This document shows, in pieces, positions 1-6,980 of a DNA stretch of 27,855 bases; position 1 is the first letter of the stretch, and every line of letters starts with the position of its first letter. Source of the stretch: Dehalococcoidia bacterium (GTDB taxonomy: Bacteria > Chloroflexota > Dehalococcoidia > SZUA-161 > SpSt-899); the NCBI GenBank assembly GCA_023271515.1, contig JALPXQ010000007.1:1-27855 (forward strand), written 5' to 3'. Below the pieces are notes generated by a model that was given only the letters and a program-made list of their open reading frames with translations, had not been told where the DNA came from and did no database searches. The translations under genes and the position numbers were made by a program.

Positions 1-59
1 ACTCGAACCCACGACAGCCTGCTTGGAAGGCAGGAGCTCTACCACTGAGCTACTCCCGC
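1..59 (-). tRNA. tRNA-Gly (anticodon TCC), 3' end cut by window edge
   Basis: Read on the minus strand, the sequence begins at 59 with a 7-nt acceptor arm (GCGGGAG), then a D-arm (GCTC...GAGC), an anticodon arm with 5-bp stem CCTGC/GCAGG and loop CTTCCAA, and the start of a T-arm with TTCGAGT. The anticodon TCC (bases 25-27) reads GGA glycine codons. The 3' half of the T-stem, the acceptor 3' strand and any CCA lie outside the window. The folding is by eye, but all visible arms pair. Confidence 0.93.
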
Positions 60-74
60 TTATTTCATTGTTTC

Positions 75-103
75 ATATAGTATTGCAGAGCCTAAAGCAT
101 CAA
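75..103 (-). promoter_or_regulatory. candidate promoter of the tRNA-Gly
   Basis: On the minus strand, TTGATG (98-103) and CTATAT (75-80) are separated by 17 bp. This places a transcription start about 8 nt before the mature tRNA 5' end at 59. The hexamers are imperfect (4/6 matches each), so support comes mainly from spacing and position. Confidence 0.4.
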
Positions 104-263
104 CGACAATAGCAACAGCTTTGTGTTCTGGTCTAAGGTTACTGCTTAATATGACGCAGACGGTAACAAGAAAGATACCAGGGATTATCATGTTCTTCAA
201 ACTGTCTTTATCGTTTGTCATCGAACACATCCTAATCTGGACAAGCCAGAACCATAACAGGAG

Positions 264-350
264 ATGTCATTCCTGCGTAAGCAGGAATCCATTTGGGATC
301 ACACATGATCTGCTGCGGCAGGTAGATTCCTGCCGCAGCAGGAATGACAT
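264..350. repeat. MITE-like palindromic repeat
   Basis: A 13-bp perfect inverted repeat (ATGTCATTCCTGC, 264-276, and its complement, 338-350) bounds the element. Inside are a small hairpin CCTGC-GTAA-GCAGG (272-285) and a longer perfect hairpin with 12-bp arms (311-322 and 329-340) and a 6-nt loop. This nested palindrome resembles the short dispersed repeats carrying CATTCCTGC...GCAGGAATG that are seen in many bacterial genomes. No coding potential. Whether it is mobile or multi-copy here cannot be seen from one window. Confidence 0.7.
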
Positions 351-437
351 GTTGCTGGGTCAGGGACAAGCGGGACTAAATCGTTGCAGATTTTCCTGCC
401 ATTTCGCGCAAGACTTCAGATATTAGGTGACGAATAC

Positions 438-467
438 ATTATAACAGTACAGAGCAGTTGCTGTCCA
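438..467 (-). promoter_or_regulatory. promoter-like sequence at the truB stop, reading toward the tRNA
   Basis: On the minus strand, TGGACA (462-467) and a perfect TATAAT (438-443) are 18 bp apart. The -35 lies immediately after the truB stop codon (468-470). No gene follows before the repeat and the tRNA, so it may serve an unannotated RNA, help transcribe the tRNA, or be fortuitous. Confidence 0.3.
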
Positions 468-1364
468 CTACACAAAGACCTTTTCGGGCCGCCACGAGCC
501 GGTCTCAGCGTTAAAGCGGATGAGGGCCAGAAATCGCCCGTCGGAAGAGTAGGCCCGGCGCTGTTCTCCGCTAGCAGCATCCTCGTCATCTCGCTGAGAC
601 AGAGGGCGACCGTGCACCAGGGCATCCTCACCGGCTGCATCAACCGCAATCGCCGCAAGATGAGAGAGCACGCTATCGGGAGGGTGAATAAAGGTTTCCC
701 AATATCCGTGCTCGAAAACGTCCTCGAGCTCTGCAAGCGAGATCGATTCGTCAATGTGGAAAATTCCGGTTTGGAGTCGCACCAGTCCCGCTAAGTGGGC
801 CCCGCAACCCAGAAGCTGACCCATATCATGAGCCAGTGAACGGATATATGTCCCTTTGCTGCACTCCACTTCGATCGAGAGGATCGGGCTCTGCCAATCC
901 AGCAGATCGAGGCGATATATGGTGACCATCCGGGGTTTTCGGGGCACCTCGATTCCGGTCCGCGCCAGGTGATAAAGCGGTCTCCCGCGGTGTTTGATGG
1001 CGCTGTACATCGGGGGTATCTGCTCGATCGGACCGCGGAATGAGTTAATGGCTGATTCGATCTGTTCCAGTGTCAATGAGGATGCATCTCCTCTCCCGGT
1101 GGTAGTGCCGCTTGCGTCATAGGTGGTGGTAGCCCGCCCGAACTCTACCCTGGCCCGGTACACCTTTGGCGACTCAACCAGGAATCTTGCCAGCCTTGTT
1201 GCCCGGCCAAGGAGAATGGGCAAGACCCCCGTGGCCTCGGGATCGAGGGTTCCGCTGTGGCCTACCTTTCGTTCTCCACTCAGTTTCCGCACCCGGGCCA
1301 CCACCCGGAACGAGGTCATCCCCTGAGGTTTGTTAAGGTTTATGACCCCATGGATACTACTCAT
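468..1364 (-). CDS. truB: tRNA pseudouridine(55) synthase TruB
   Basis: Converts uridine 55 in the T-loop of tRNAs to pseudouridine, in the cytoplasm. The 298-aa product has the usual TruB opening (GVINLNKPQGMTS) and the catalytic box GHSGTLDPEATGVL, with the nucleophilic Asp at about residue 41. A conserved SKGTYIRSLAHDMG segment follows near residue 193, then a C-terminal part of PUA-like size. Length matches the family (about 290-310 aa). It is the last gene of the nusA operon. Its ATG overlaps the rbfA stop by 8 nt (ATGAGTAG), which suggests translational coupling. No intrinsic terminator is evident after its TAG. Identification is secure. Confidence 0.97.
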   Translation of the reverse strand: MSSIHGVINLNKPQGMTSFRVVARVRKLSGERKVGHSGTLDPEATGVLPILLGRATRLARFLVESPKVYRARVEFGRATTTYDASGTTTGRGDASSLTLEQIESAINSFRGPIEQIPPMYSAIKHRGRPLYHLARTGIEVPRKPRMVTIYRLDLLDWQSPILSIEVECSKGTYIRSLAHDMGQLLGCGAHLAGLVRLQTGIFHIDESISLAELEDVFEHGYWETFIHPPDSVLSHLAAIAVDAAGEDALVHGRPLSQRDDEDAASGEQRRAYSSDGRFLALIRFNAETGSWRPEKVFV

Positions 1365-1701
1365 CGGAAATCTGCTCCATCAAATGGAGCAGGCGCTCCC
1401 CGCGCTCGATATTATCATCTCGCTCAAATATGAGTTTGGGGGTGTAGCGCAAGCGGAGACGAGCCCCCAATTCACGGCGCAGGAAACCAGCGGCCGCGGC
1501 GAGCCCCTCGAATATCCCTGCTTTCTCTTCCTCACTGCCCATAACACTGATCGATACCCTGGCCTGTGTCAGATCAGGAGAAACGTCAACTTCGGTAACG
1601 CTGATAAACCCCTTAATGCGGGGGTCGTTAACCTGGCGGAACAGCAAGTCGCTGATTTCGCGGCGAATGGCGTGATTGATTCGCTTCTGGCGCCGGCTCA
1701 T
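1357..1701 (-). CDS. rbfA: 30S ribosome-binding factor A (RbfA)
   Basis: Assists late maturation of the 30S subunit by acting on the 5' end of 16S rRNA and is important in cold adaptation (family knowledge). The 114-aa protein is full length for RbfA and shows the family pattern: N-terminal RRQKRINHAIRREIS, then DPRIKGFISVTEVDVSPDLTQA and an RLRLRYTPKLIFERDD segment near the C-terminus, a single KH-type fold. Its ATG overlaps the infB stop (ATGA, 1698-1701), and its own stop overlaps the truB start by 8 nt, so it is translationally coupled on both sides in the nusA-ylxR-infB-rbfA-truB operon. Confidence 0.96.
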   Translation of the reverse strand: MSRRQKRINHAIRREISDLLFRQVNDPRIKGFISVTEVDVSPDLTQARVSISVMGSEEEKAGIFEGLAAAAGFLRRELGARLRLRYTPKLIFERDDNIERGERLLHLMEQISDE

Positions 1702-3503
1702 TGCTTTTCCTTGCGATAGAACTCAATGATATCGCCGATAGTGAAATCGGAGAAACCCTCGATTCCGATGCCACACTCGGAGCCGGCGGGCATCTCGGGG
1801 ACACTCTCCTTGAAGTGTTTCAGACTGCTCACTCTGGATTCGTGAACCACTTCTCCGTTGTGCAGGACCCTTGCCAGGCTCCCGCGACTCACTTTCCCAT
1901 CGGTGACGTAGCAACCGGCTATCTTGCCATGCTTGACGGCAAAGGAGGCACGGACCTCAGCATGGCCCTCGAGGACATCGATGTAGGTGGGCTCTAACAT
2001 TCCGGTTATGGTCTTCTCTATATCCTCAATGAGTTTGTAGATTATCTGATAACCACGTATCTCCACACCTGCCGAATCGGCCAGATGCTTAACTCTGGGC
2101 TCGGGGCGGGTGTTGAAACCGATGATGATAGCTCTGGATGCAACGGCCAGCATCACATCGCTTTCGGTGATACTGCCGCTCCCGGCGTGGATGATCCTGA
2201 CCTGTACCTCTTCATTCTCTAATCGTTCCAGGGATCTTCTGATCGGCTCGATGCTCCCATCTACATCTGTCTTGATGATGAGATCAAGGCCTTTGGCTGC
2301 CCCAGCACGTATCTGGGAGGAGATGTCGTCCAGAGTCGGTGATTTGCCCGTGCGGATCTGCTGCTCGGCCTGGAATTCCTCCACCCTGGCTCGTGCCTTA
2401 CGCTCGTTGGCCACTACGGTGAAGATGTCGCCGGCAAAGGGCACCTTGCTTAGCCCCATGATTTCTACCGGTACCGACGGTCCTGCCGATTTAACTGGCT
2501 TGCCCTCATGATCGAACATGGCCTTGATCTTGCCCCAATGGGCGTTCGCCACGAGAATGGTATCTCCGATCCTGATGGTTCCCTTCTGTACCAGCAGGGT
2601 GGTCAGGGGCCCCCTAGTATTGTCCAATCTTGCTTCCAGCACCACGCCACCGGCCGGCGCATCAGGATTCGCGGTAAGCTCCGCTAACTCCGCAAGAATG
2701 AGAATGTGCTCCAGCAAATCCGGCAGCCCTTCACCCGTCCTGGCGGAGACTGGAATCGCGATTACATCGCCGCCCCAATCCTCGATCAACAGGTTGTGTT
2801 CCGCCAGTTGCTGCTTCACGCGCTCAATATCGGCATTGGCCTTATCTATTTTGTTGATGGCAACGATGATGGGTACTTTCGCCGAGCGCGCATGGTCTAT
2901 AGCTTCCCTGGTCTGTGGCATTATTCCATCGTCGGCAGCAATGACGAGCACCGCGATGTCAGTGACCTCCGCTCCCCGAGCCCGCATCGCAGTAAATGCC
3001 TCATGGCCAGGGGTATCGATGAAAGTGATTTTCTGTCCGTCGACCGTCACCTGATAAGCACCTATACGTTGAGTAATCTCTCCGACTTCACCATCGGCGA
3101 CCTTGCTGTGCCTGATGGCGTCAAGAAGGCTGGTCTTGCCATGGTCGACATGTCCCAAAATGGTAACCACGGCAGGACGAGGTTTTTGGCCCTTGGCCTT
3201 CCGGGAGGAAACCGGCATTCGTTTTGCCACCGGTGCCTTTTCCTCCGGTTGGAGTTCCGGCTTACGACCCAGGTCACTTGCTATGGCGGCTGCGGTCTCA
3301 TAGTCGACAGCCTGATTAATGCTGGCCATTACCCCTCTTCGCATCAAGCGTTTAATCACTTCGATGGGGGTAGTTCCGAGGAGATCTGCCAGATGCTTTA
3401 CCGTGAGAGACCTGGGAAGCGCGATCTCAGCTTTAACTTTTATTTCCTTCTCCGCTTTACCTCTGGCAACTGGTGCCTTTCTACCCGATGATTTCTGAGT
3501 CAT
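1698..3503 (-). CDS. infB: translation initiation factor IF-2
   Basis: GTPase that brings fMet-tRNA to the 30S initiation complex and promotes subunit joining. The 601-aa protein has a short basic N-terminus, an IF2_N helical segment (about residues 29-80), and a G domain with G1 GHVDHGKT (117-124), G3 DTPGH (163-167), G4 NKID (217-220) and G5 SARTGEG. EF-Tu-like domain 2 and C-terminal domains follow. It is short compared with E. coli IF2 (890 aa) because the long charged N-terminal region is absent, as in many compact genomes. The ATG at 3503 has AAGGA 5 nt upstream and overlaps the end of ylxR by 23 nt. Confidence 0.97.
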   Translation of the reverse strand: MTQKSSGRKAPVARGKAEKEIKVKAEIALPRSLTVKHLADLLGTTPIEVIKRLMRRGVMASINQAVDYETAAAIASDLGRKPELQPEEKAPVAKRMPVSSRKAKGQKPRPAVVTILGHVDHGKTSLLDAIRHSKVADGEVGEITQRIGAYQVTVDGQKITFIDTPGHEAFTAMRARGAEVTDIAVLVIAADDGIMPQTREAIDHARSAKVPIIVAINKIDKANADIERVKQQLAEHNLLIEDWGGDVIAIPVSARTGEGLPDLLEHILILAELAELTANPDAPAGGVVLEARLDNTRGPLTTLLVQKGTIRIGDTILVANAHWGKIKAMFDHEGKPVKSAGPSVPVEIMGLSKVPFAGDIFTVVANERKARARVEEFQAEQQIRTGKSPTLDDISSQIRAGAAKGLDLIIKTDVDGSIEPIRRSLERLENEEVQVRIIHAGSGSITESDVMLAVASRAIIIGFNTRPEPRVKHLADSAGVEIRGYQIIYKLIEDIEKTITGMLEPTYIDVLEGHAEVRASFAVKHGKIAGCYVTDGKVSRGSLARVLHNGEVVHESRVSSLKHFKESVPEMPAGSECGIGIEGFSDFTIGDIIEFYRKEKQ

Positions 3504-3846
3504 TCGATTCCTTTCTGTGCCCCGCTAGAGCTGCGGGGAGCGTCTTGCCATATTCCATGAGGGCTGTCCGATATTCCTCCGTGAGCCCTATTCGTAAGGC
3601 ACGTGCCAGACGGTTCCTACCGTCTTTTCCCAGCGTTAGCTCCCAGCACTCTCTCGCCGGACACAAATAGGCGCCACGTCCCGCTTTCTTGCCCCGGTGA
3701 TCTATTTCAAGCTCCCCGTTCGGGCTATGAACAAGGCGAACAAGCTCCCGTTTTGGTTTTGTCTGGCGGCAAGCGATACACATTCTCTGAGGAACATGCT
3801 TCTTGGCGAAAGCACCCTTACCACGACTATCACTATGGCTCAACAT
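3481..3846 (-). CDS. ylxR: YlxR family RNA-binding protein (DUF448)
   Basis: Small YlxR/DUF448 protein encoded between nusA and infB in many bacteria. Family members bind nucleic acid or act as nucleoid-associated regulators, and the exact role here is not known. Visible features are the HVPQRMCIACRQTKPKREL motif with a CxxC pair, then GRGAYLCP and a Cys-containing EC sequence. I chose the ATG at 3846 (121 aa). It has GAGG 3 nt upstream, while a longer frame opens only with TTG at 3867 and lacks a Shine-Dalgarno sequence. The start lies 14 nt inside the nusA 3' end, and the stop lies inside the infB start region. The C-terminus after the YlxR core is about 30 residues longer than the minimal family. 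Confidence 0.92.
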   Translation of the reverse strand: MLSHSDSRGKGAFAKKHVPQRMCIACRQTKPKRELVRLVHSPNGELEIDHRGKKAGRGAYLCPARECWELTLGKDGRNRLARALRIGLTEEYRTALMEYGKTLPAALAGHRKESNDSEIIG

Positions 3847-5188
3847 CAACCTCAATCTCGTCCTCAATCTCGTCCGGCACCGGCTTCACACGCTTGGCTT
3901 TTTTCTTTCCCCTGGGTTTAGCATCGGCGAGGTCTTTCTTGCTCTTTTCTGCCATGGTGCGTTCTCTTGCTGCCTGCGGGAGAATGTCCTCGGCAAAACG
4001 TATTTGTGGGCCTTCAGGAGCTCGTGATTCCTCTCCAAGCACTGCCTCGACAGGGATAACTTCCTCGACGACTTCTTCCTCGATCTCCACTGCTGGTTCC
4101 TCGATCTCTCCCACCAGGGCGATCTCCTCGGCTGCCCGAACAGCCATTTCCTCCTCGGCAACACTGGCACTCTTGATATCGATCTTCCAACCGGTGAGCT
4201 TTGCCGCCAGCCGAACATTTTGCCCCTCTCTGCCGATGGCTAACGATAGTTGCCCATCTGGAACGACTACCACCGCCGCCGCGTTCGCAGGATCGGTTTC
4301 TACACGCAAAACCTGCGCCGGGCTTAGCGCACTGGCAATGAAGGTATTTGGATCAGGATGCCACTGGACGACATCCACTTTTTCGCCTTGTAGCTCGTTG
4401 ATGATGTTCTGGATTCTGATGCCGCGAAGCCCGATACATGAGCCCACCGGATCGATTTCGTCCTGTCTGGCTGTCACCGCTATCTTTGTTCGGGATCCGG
4501 GCTCGCGGGCTACCGACTTAACCTCGACAATGCCGTTGCTCATCTCCGGGACTTCAAGCTCGAACAGACGCCTCACCAGGCCGGGATGGGTTCTGGATAG
4601 CAATAACCGAGGGCCTTTATTGGTCTGACTGACTTCCACCAGAAATACCATCAGTCTCTGACCCACGCGATAGTGCTCCGCTCGCACCTGCTCCGTCATG
4701 GGAAGCAGGCCCTCCGCTTTGCCCAGGTCGACAATGATCTGGCGGGCATCTATCCGCTGGATCACACCGCTCAGGATATCGCCCTCCCTGTGGGCGAACG
4801 TTCCGAAGATAAACTCGTGCTCCGCTTCGCGAAGGCGCTGCATAACGACCTGCTTGGCGGTTTGCACGCCAATGCGCCTCGCATCCGGAGGATGAATTTC
4901 AACATCGATTGTCTCACCTATCTCGACATCCTTCCGTATCTCACGAGCGTCACTCAGGGCAATCTCATGCCAGGTATTGGTCGGCGATTCCACAACGGTC
5001 TTCCTGGAGAAGACCTTGATTTCCCCGCTGGCAGGAAGTATACCGACTGAGAGATTATATCTCTTGGTGGAATCATCCTTCTTATAGGTTGACAGCAAAG
5101 CGGCCTCCACTGCCTTGAAGACTAGATCCTTGGGCAGATTTCTCTCCGCTGCCAGTTGAGCAATGGCTAACAGGAAATCGCTTTTCAT
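3833..5188 (-). CDS. nusA: transcription termination/antitermination protein NusA
   Basis: Binds RNA polymerase and nascent RNA, modulating pausing, termination and antitermination. The 451-aa protein has the NusA N-terminal domain (about 1-125), an S1 domain (about 130-200, with EGDILSGVIQRIDARQIIVDLGKAEG-like strands) and two KH domains (about 230-350, including DPVGSCIGLRGIRIQ and AIGREGQNVRLAAKLTGWKIDI). These are followed by a low-complexity acidic tail rich in Glu and a Lys-rich stretch near residues 415-437. It heads the operon. The usual upstream gene rimP is missing, since the next gene upstream is ispH behind a terminator. The ATG at 5188 has AGGGAG 6 nt upstream. Confidence 0.97.
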   Translation of the reverse strand: MKSDFLLAIAQLAAERNLPKDLVFKAVEAALLSTYKKDDSTKRYNLSVGILPASGEIKVFSRKTVVESPTNTWHEIALSDAREIRKDVEIGETIDVEIHPPDARRIGVQTAKQVVMQRLREAEHEFIFGTFAHREGDILSGVIQRIDARQIIVDLGKAEGLLPMTEQVRAEHYRVGQRLMVFLVEVSQTNKGPRLLLSRTHPGLVRRLFELEVPEMSNGIVEVKSVAREPGSRTKIAVTARQDEIDPVGSCIGLRGIRIQNIINELQGEKVDVVQWHPDPNTFIASALSPAQVLRVETDPANAAAVVVVPDGQLSLAIGREGQNVRLAAKLTGWKIDIKSASVAEEEMAVRAAEEIALVGEIEEPAVEIEEEVVEEVIPVEAVLGEESRAPEGPQIRFAEDILPQAARERTMAEKSKKDLADAKPRGKKKAKRVKPVPDEIEDEIEVDVEP

Positions 5189-5203
5189 CCAGGCTCCCTT
5201 ACT

Positions 5204-5249
5204 TTTATGGGCACGTAACTACTGAGGTTGTCAGGTTCTGAGTAGTTAC
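5204..5249 (-). promoter_or_regulatory. nusA leader: weak promoter inside a 9-bp inverted repeat
   Basis: The only room for a nusA promoter is between its start and the upstream terminator. On the minus strand a CTGACA (5229-5234) and a CATAAA (5204-5209) occur, 19 bp apart, which is a weak match. A perfect 9-bp inverted repeat (GTAACTACT at 5215-5223, AGTAGTTAC at 5241-5249) brackets the -35, a layout typical of an operator. It could also fold as an RNA hairpin if transcription starts upstream. The repeat is certain; the function is inferred. Confidence 0.4.
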
Positions 5250-5267
5250 GAAATTCCTACGCTTCGA

Positions 5268-5296
5268 ATTAAAAAAGTGGGTCATCCCCCACTTTC
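5268..5296 (-). terminator. intrinsic terminator after ispH
   Basis: Read on the minus strand, AAAGTGGG (5288-5295 complement) pairs with CCCACTTT (5274-5281 complement) around a 6-nt loop, followed directly by a T run (TTTTTT) and AATTC. This is a standard Rho-independent terminator. It ends the plsC-ispH transcript and separates it from nusA. Confidence 0.85.
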
Positions 5297-5360
5297 CATC
5301 ATGTTCTAATATAGCATATTCTGTCATGCACTGCAAGATGTCTTAAGTTTAGCATAACGC

Positions 5361-6206
5361 TTAAGACTTTATACCCTCAAGTTTCTCGATGACTTCCTTG
5401 ATGACCCATTCAGGGGTGGATGCGCCGCCGGTAACACCTATGCAGGACGCCCCAAAACAATGCCATGAAGGACCAATCTCATCGGCACTTTCGATGTGCA
5501 GTGTTCTTGCGCCGGTGGAGCTGCATATCTCGGCGAGGTGCCTGGTGTTAGCGCTATCATACCCTCCAATGACCAGCATTAAGTCGACCTCAGAGGCCAG
5601 TTGCAGGGCTGCTGCCTGGCGTCTGGTTGTGGCATCACATATCGTGTTGAATACGTATATTTCAGACAAGGAAGCCAGTTGGGAATCCACAAGCTGCGCC
5701 AGGAAAGCGGCAAACTGTGTTTGGCTTTGGGTAGTCTGCGAAAGAACGCCGATACGGCGGACTGAGGTGCTTAAGTCCGGGGTCGTGGTAGTAGCCATTG
5801 CACTCTCTCCGGCCCAGGAGAGTAGGCCTTTGACTTCCGTATGCGAGGCGTCGCCGAAGATTAGAACCATAAAGCCCTCTCGATGCAGCCTGTGAGCCAC
5901 CTGCTGGGCATTGAGCACAATTGGGCAGGTGGCGTCAAGCAAACTCAACTTGCGGGCATCTAGCTCGCTCATGACCTGCCGCCCTACTCCGTGTGAAGGA
6001 ATGAGCAAGGTAGCGCCATCCGCCTCGTCGAGGCTCTCGACTATACGCATTCCTCGCGCTGAAAGGTGCTCGATTACCTGCCTGTTATGCACGATGGCGC
6101 CCAGGCTTGCCAGCGGTTTCCCCGACTCAACTGCGCGTTCCGCCAGCTCGATTGCTCGCCGCACACCGGAACAGAATCCCCTCTCAGAGGTCAGCCTGAT
6201 CTCCAC
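5361..6206 (-). CDS. ispH: 4-hydroxy-3-methylbut-2-enyl diphosphate reductase IspH
   Basis: Last step of the MEP isoprenoid pathway: reductive dehydroxylation of HMBPP to IPP and DMAPP by a 4Fe-4S enzyme. The three cluster cysteines are at C12 (GFCSGVRRA), C94 (DATCPIV) and C190 (NTICDATTRRQ). Substrate-binding histidines H40, H72 and H122 and the catalytic Glu of HTEVKG (E124) are present, as is the C-terminal TGGASTPEWVI box. Length 281 aa is typical. The first 23 nt of the gene overlap the plsC 3' end, and starting at MEIRLTSERGF agrees with the family. It is the last gene before a terminator. A palindrome, GTCTTAAG...CTTAAGAC (5340-5367), spans its stop codon. Confidence 0.97.
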   Translation of the reverse strand: MEIRLTSERGFCSGVRRAIELAERAVESGKPLASLGAIVHNRQVIEHLSARGMRIVESLDEADGATLLIPSHGVGRQVMSELDARKLSLLDATCPIVLNAQQVAHRLHREGFMVLIFGDASHTEVKGLLSWAGESAMATTTTPDLSTSVRRIGVLSQTTQSQTQFAAFLAQLVDSQLASLSEIYVFNTICDATTRRQAAALQLASEVDLMLVIGGYDSANTRHLAEICSSTGARTLHIESADEIGPSWHCFGASCIGVTGGASTPEWVIKEVIEKLEGIKS

Positions 6207-6837
6207 TCTGATACTCCCAAATGCCTCGATATCCTGGTGGCAAGACTTCGGCGATGTGTCTCATGATTAGATTAGTAGCTTCAACCAACTGTTCTCTGGT
6301 CAGCTTGCCTTCGTTTCTAGGGAAAGAGAAGGGTTGGCCGATGGTAACGGCAACCCTGGGGCGTCGCCAGATGAATCCAGGCCCGCTAACGTTCTCGCTT
6401 CCAGAGATGCCGACGGGAAGAATCGAAGCTCCGGAACGAAGGGCAATCATGGCAATACCAAACTCAGCTTCATTCATCTGTTGATTGAGACTTCTCTTCC
6501 CCTCGGGAAACATACCCAGAGTCTGTCCTCTTTCCAGTACTTGCATGGCCTGACGAAGAGCCTTTCTATCCAGAGTGCCTCGCCGTACCGGGAAGGCCCC
6601 AAACCAGCGAACAAAAGCCGCGCCCCACGAGCTAAAGAGTTCCTCCTTGGCCATAAAGAATACGCGGCGGGGAACGCTGGCGCTAAGCAGCGGCGGATCG
6701 ATAAGGCTAAGATGATTGGCCACCACGATGAGAGGTCCATTTCGGGGCACATTCTCCCGGCCTTTCACCTCCCAGCGAGTGAGTGAGAAAAGGAGGGTCT
6801 TCATCGTAGCAGTGGCAACGGCATAAAATAGGATCAT
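6184..6837 (-). CDS. plsC: 1-acyl-sn-glycerol-3-phosphate acyltransferase (PlsC family)
   Basis: Membrane-associated acyltransferase that makes phosphatidic acid from lysophosphatidic acid in phospholipid synthesis. The 217-aa product has a hydrophobic N-terminal segment (about residues 1-18), the catalytic NHxxxxD motif (N41, H42, D47), a VRRGT motif (about 84-88) and the glycerol-phosphate-binding FPEGKRS box (110-116). The C-terminal domain ends GIWEYQSGDQ. The ATG at 6837 is preceded by AAGAGAG. A second ATG 33 nt downstream is possible. It is cotranscribed with ispH, overlapping by 23 nt. Substrate specificity (lysophosphatidate or another lysolipid) is not shown by the sequence. Confidence 0.92.
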   Translation of the reverse strand: MILFYAVATATMKTLLFSLTRWEVKGRENVPRNGPLIVVANHLSLIDPPLLSASVPRRVFFMAKEELFSSWGAAFVRWFGAFPVRRGTLDRKALRQAMQVLERGQTLGMFPEGKRSLNQQMNEAEFGIAMIALRSGASILPVGISGSENVSGPGFIWRRPRVAVTIGQPFSFPRNEGKLTREQLVEATNLIMRHIAEVLPPGYRGIWEYQSGDQADL

Positions 6838-6845
6838 CTCTCTTA

Positions 6846-6851
6846 ATTATA
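6846..6851 (-). promoter_or_regulatory. perfect -10 box close to the plsC start
   Basis: A TATAAT on the minus strand ends 8 nt before the plsC ATG, without a good -35 at 17 bp. If used, the transcript would be nearly leaderless, or translation would begin at the internal ATG at about 6804. Weakly supported. Confidence 0.3.
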
Positions 6852-6898
6852 ACACAGAGGGTGGGTGGCTGAGCCTTCCTTCATCCACCAAGCATCCC

Positions 6899-6927
6899 TT
6901 GACAGTCAGAGATAAGGTGCTTATGAT
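6899..6927 (+). promoter_or_regulatory. sigma-70-type promoter of rnc-ftsY-dnaE
   Basis: TTGACA (6899-6904) and TATGAT (6922-6927) are separated by exactly 17 bp. The predicted start is near 6934, about 47 nt before the rnc TTG. This is the only strong promoter before rnc, and the next two genes follow without gaps. Confidence 0.8.
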
Positions 6928-6980
6928 AAGAACTGGTATGCGCGATCGATCATCACAACAATTCCGCCGGAGGTTGAACT

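Larger units (their letters stand above)
60..467. other. non-coding gap between tRNA-Gly and truB
   Basis: About 400 bp without a credible gene. The open frames here have no family resemblance and no ribosome-binding site, and one runs antisense into truB. The gap contains the probable tRNA promoter near 75-103, a palindromic repeat at 264-350, and an outward-facing promoter-like sequence at 438-467. Positions 104-260 show nothing recognisable. Confidence 0.6.

Noticed and set aside
2518..3491. Long plus-strand open frames opposite infB
   Set aside because: They mirror the conserved G domain of infB and show low-complexity, Ser/Ala-rich composition without recognisable motifs.
5340..5367. 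8-bp palindrome (GTCTTAAG/CTTAAGAC) at the ispH stop as a terminator
   Set aside because: A+T-rich stem, 12-nt loop and no T-run. The true terminator is the G+C-rich hairpin with T6 at about 5270-5295.
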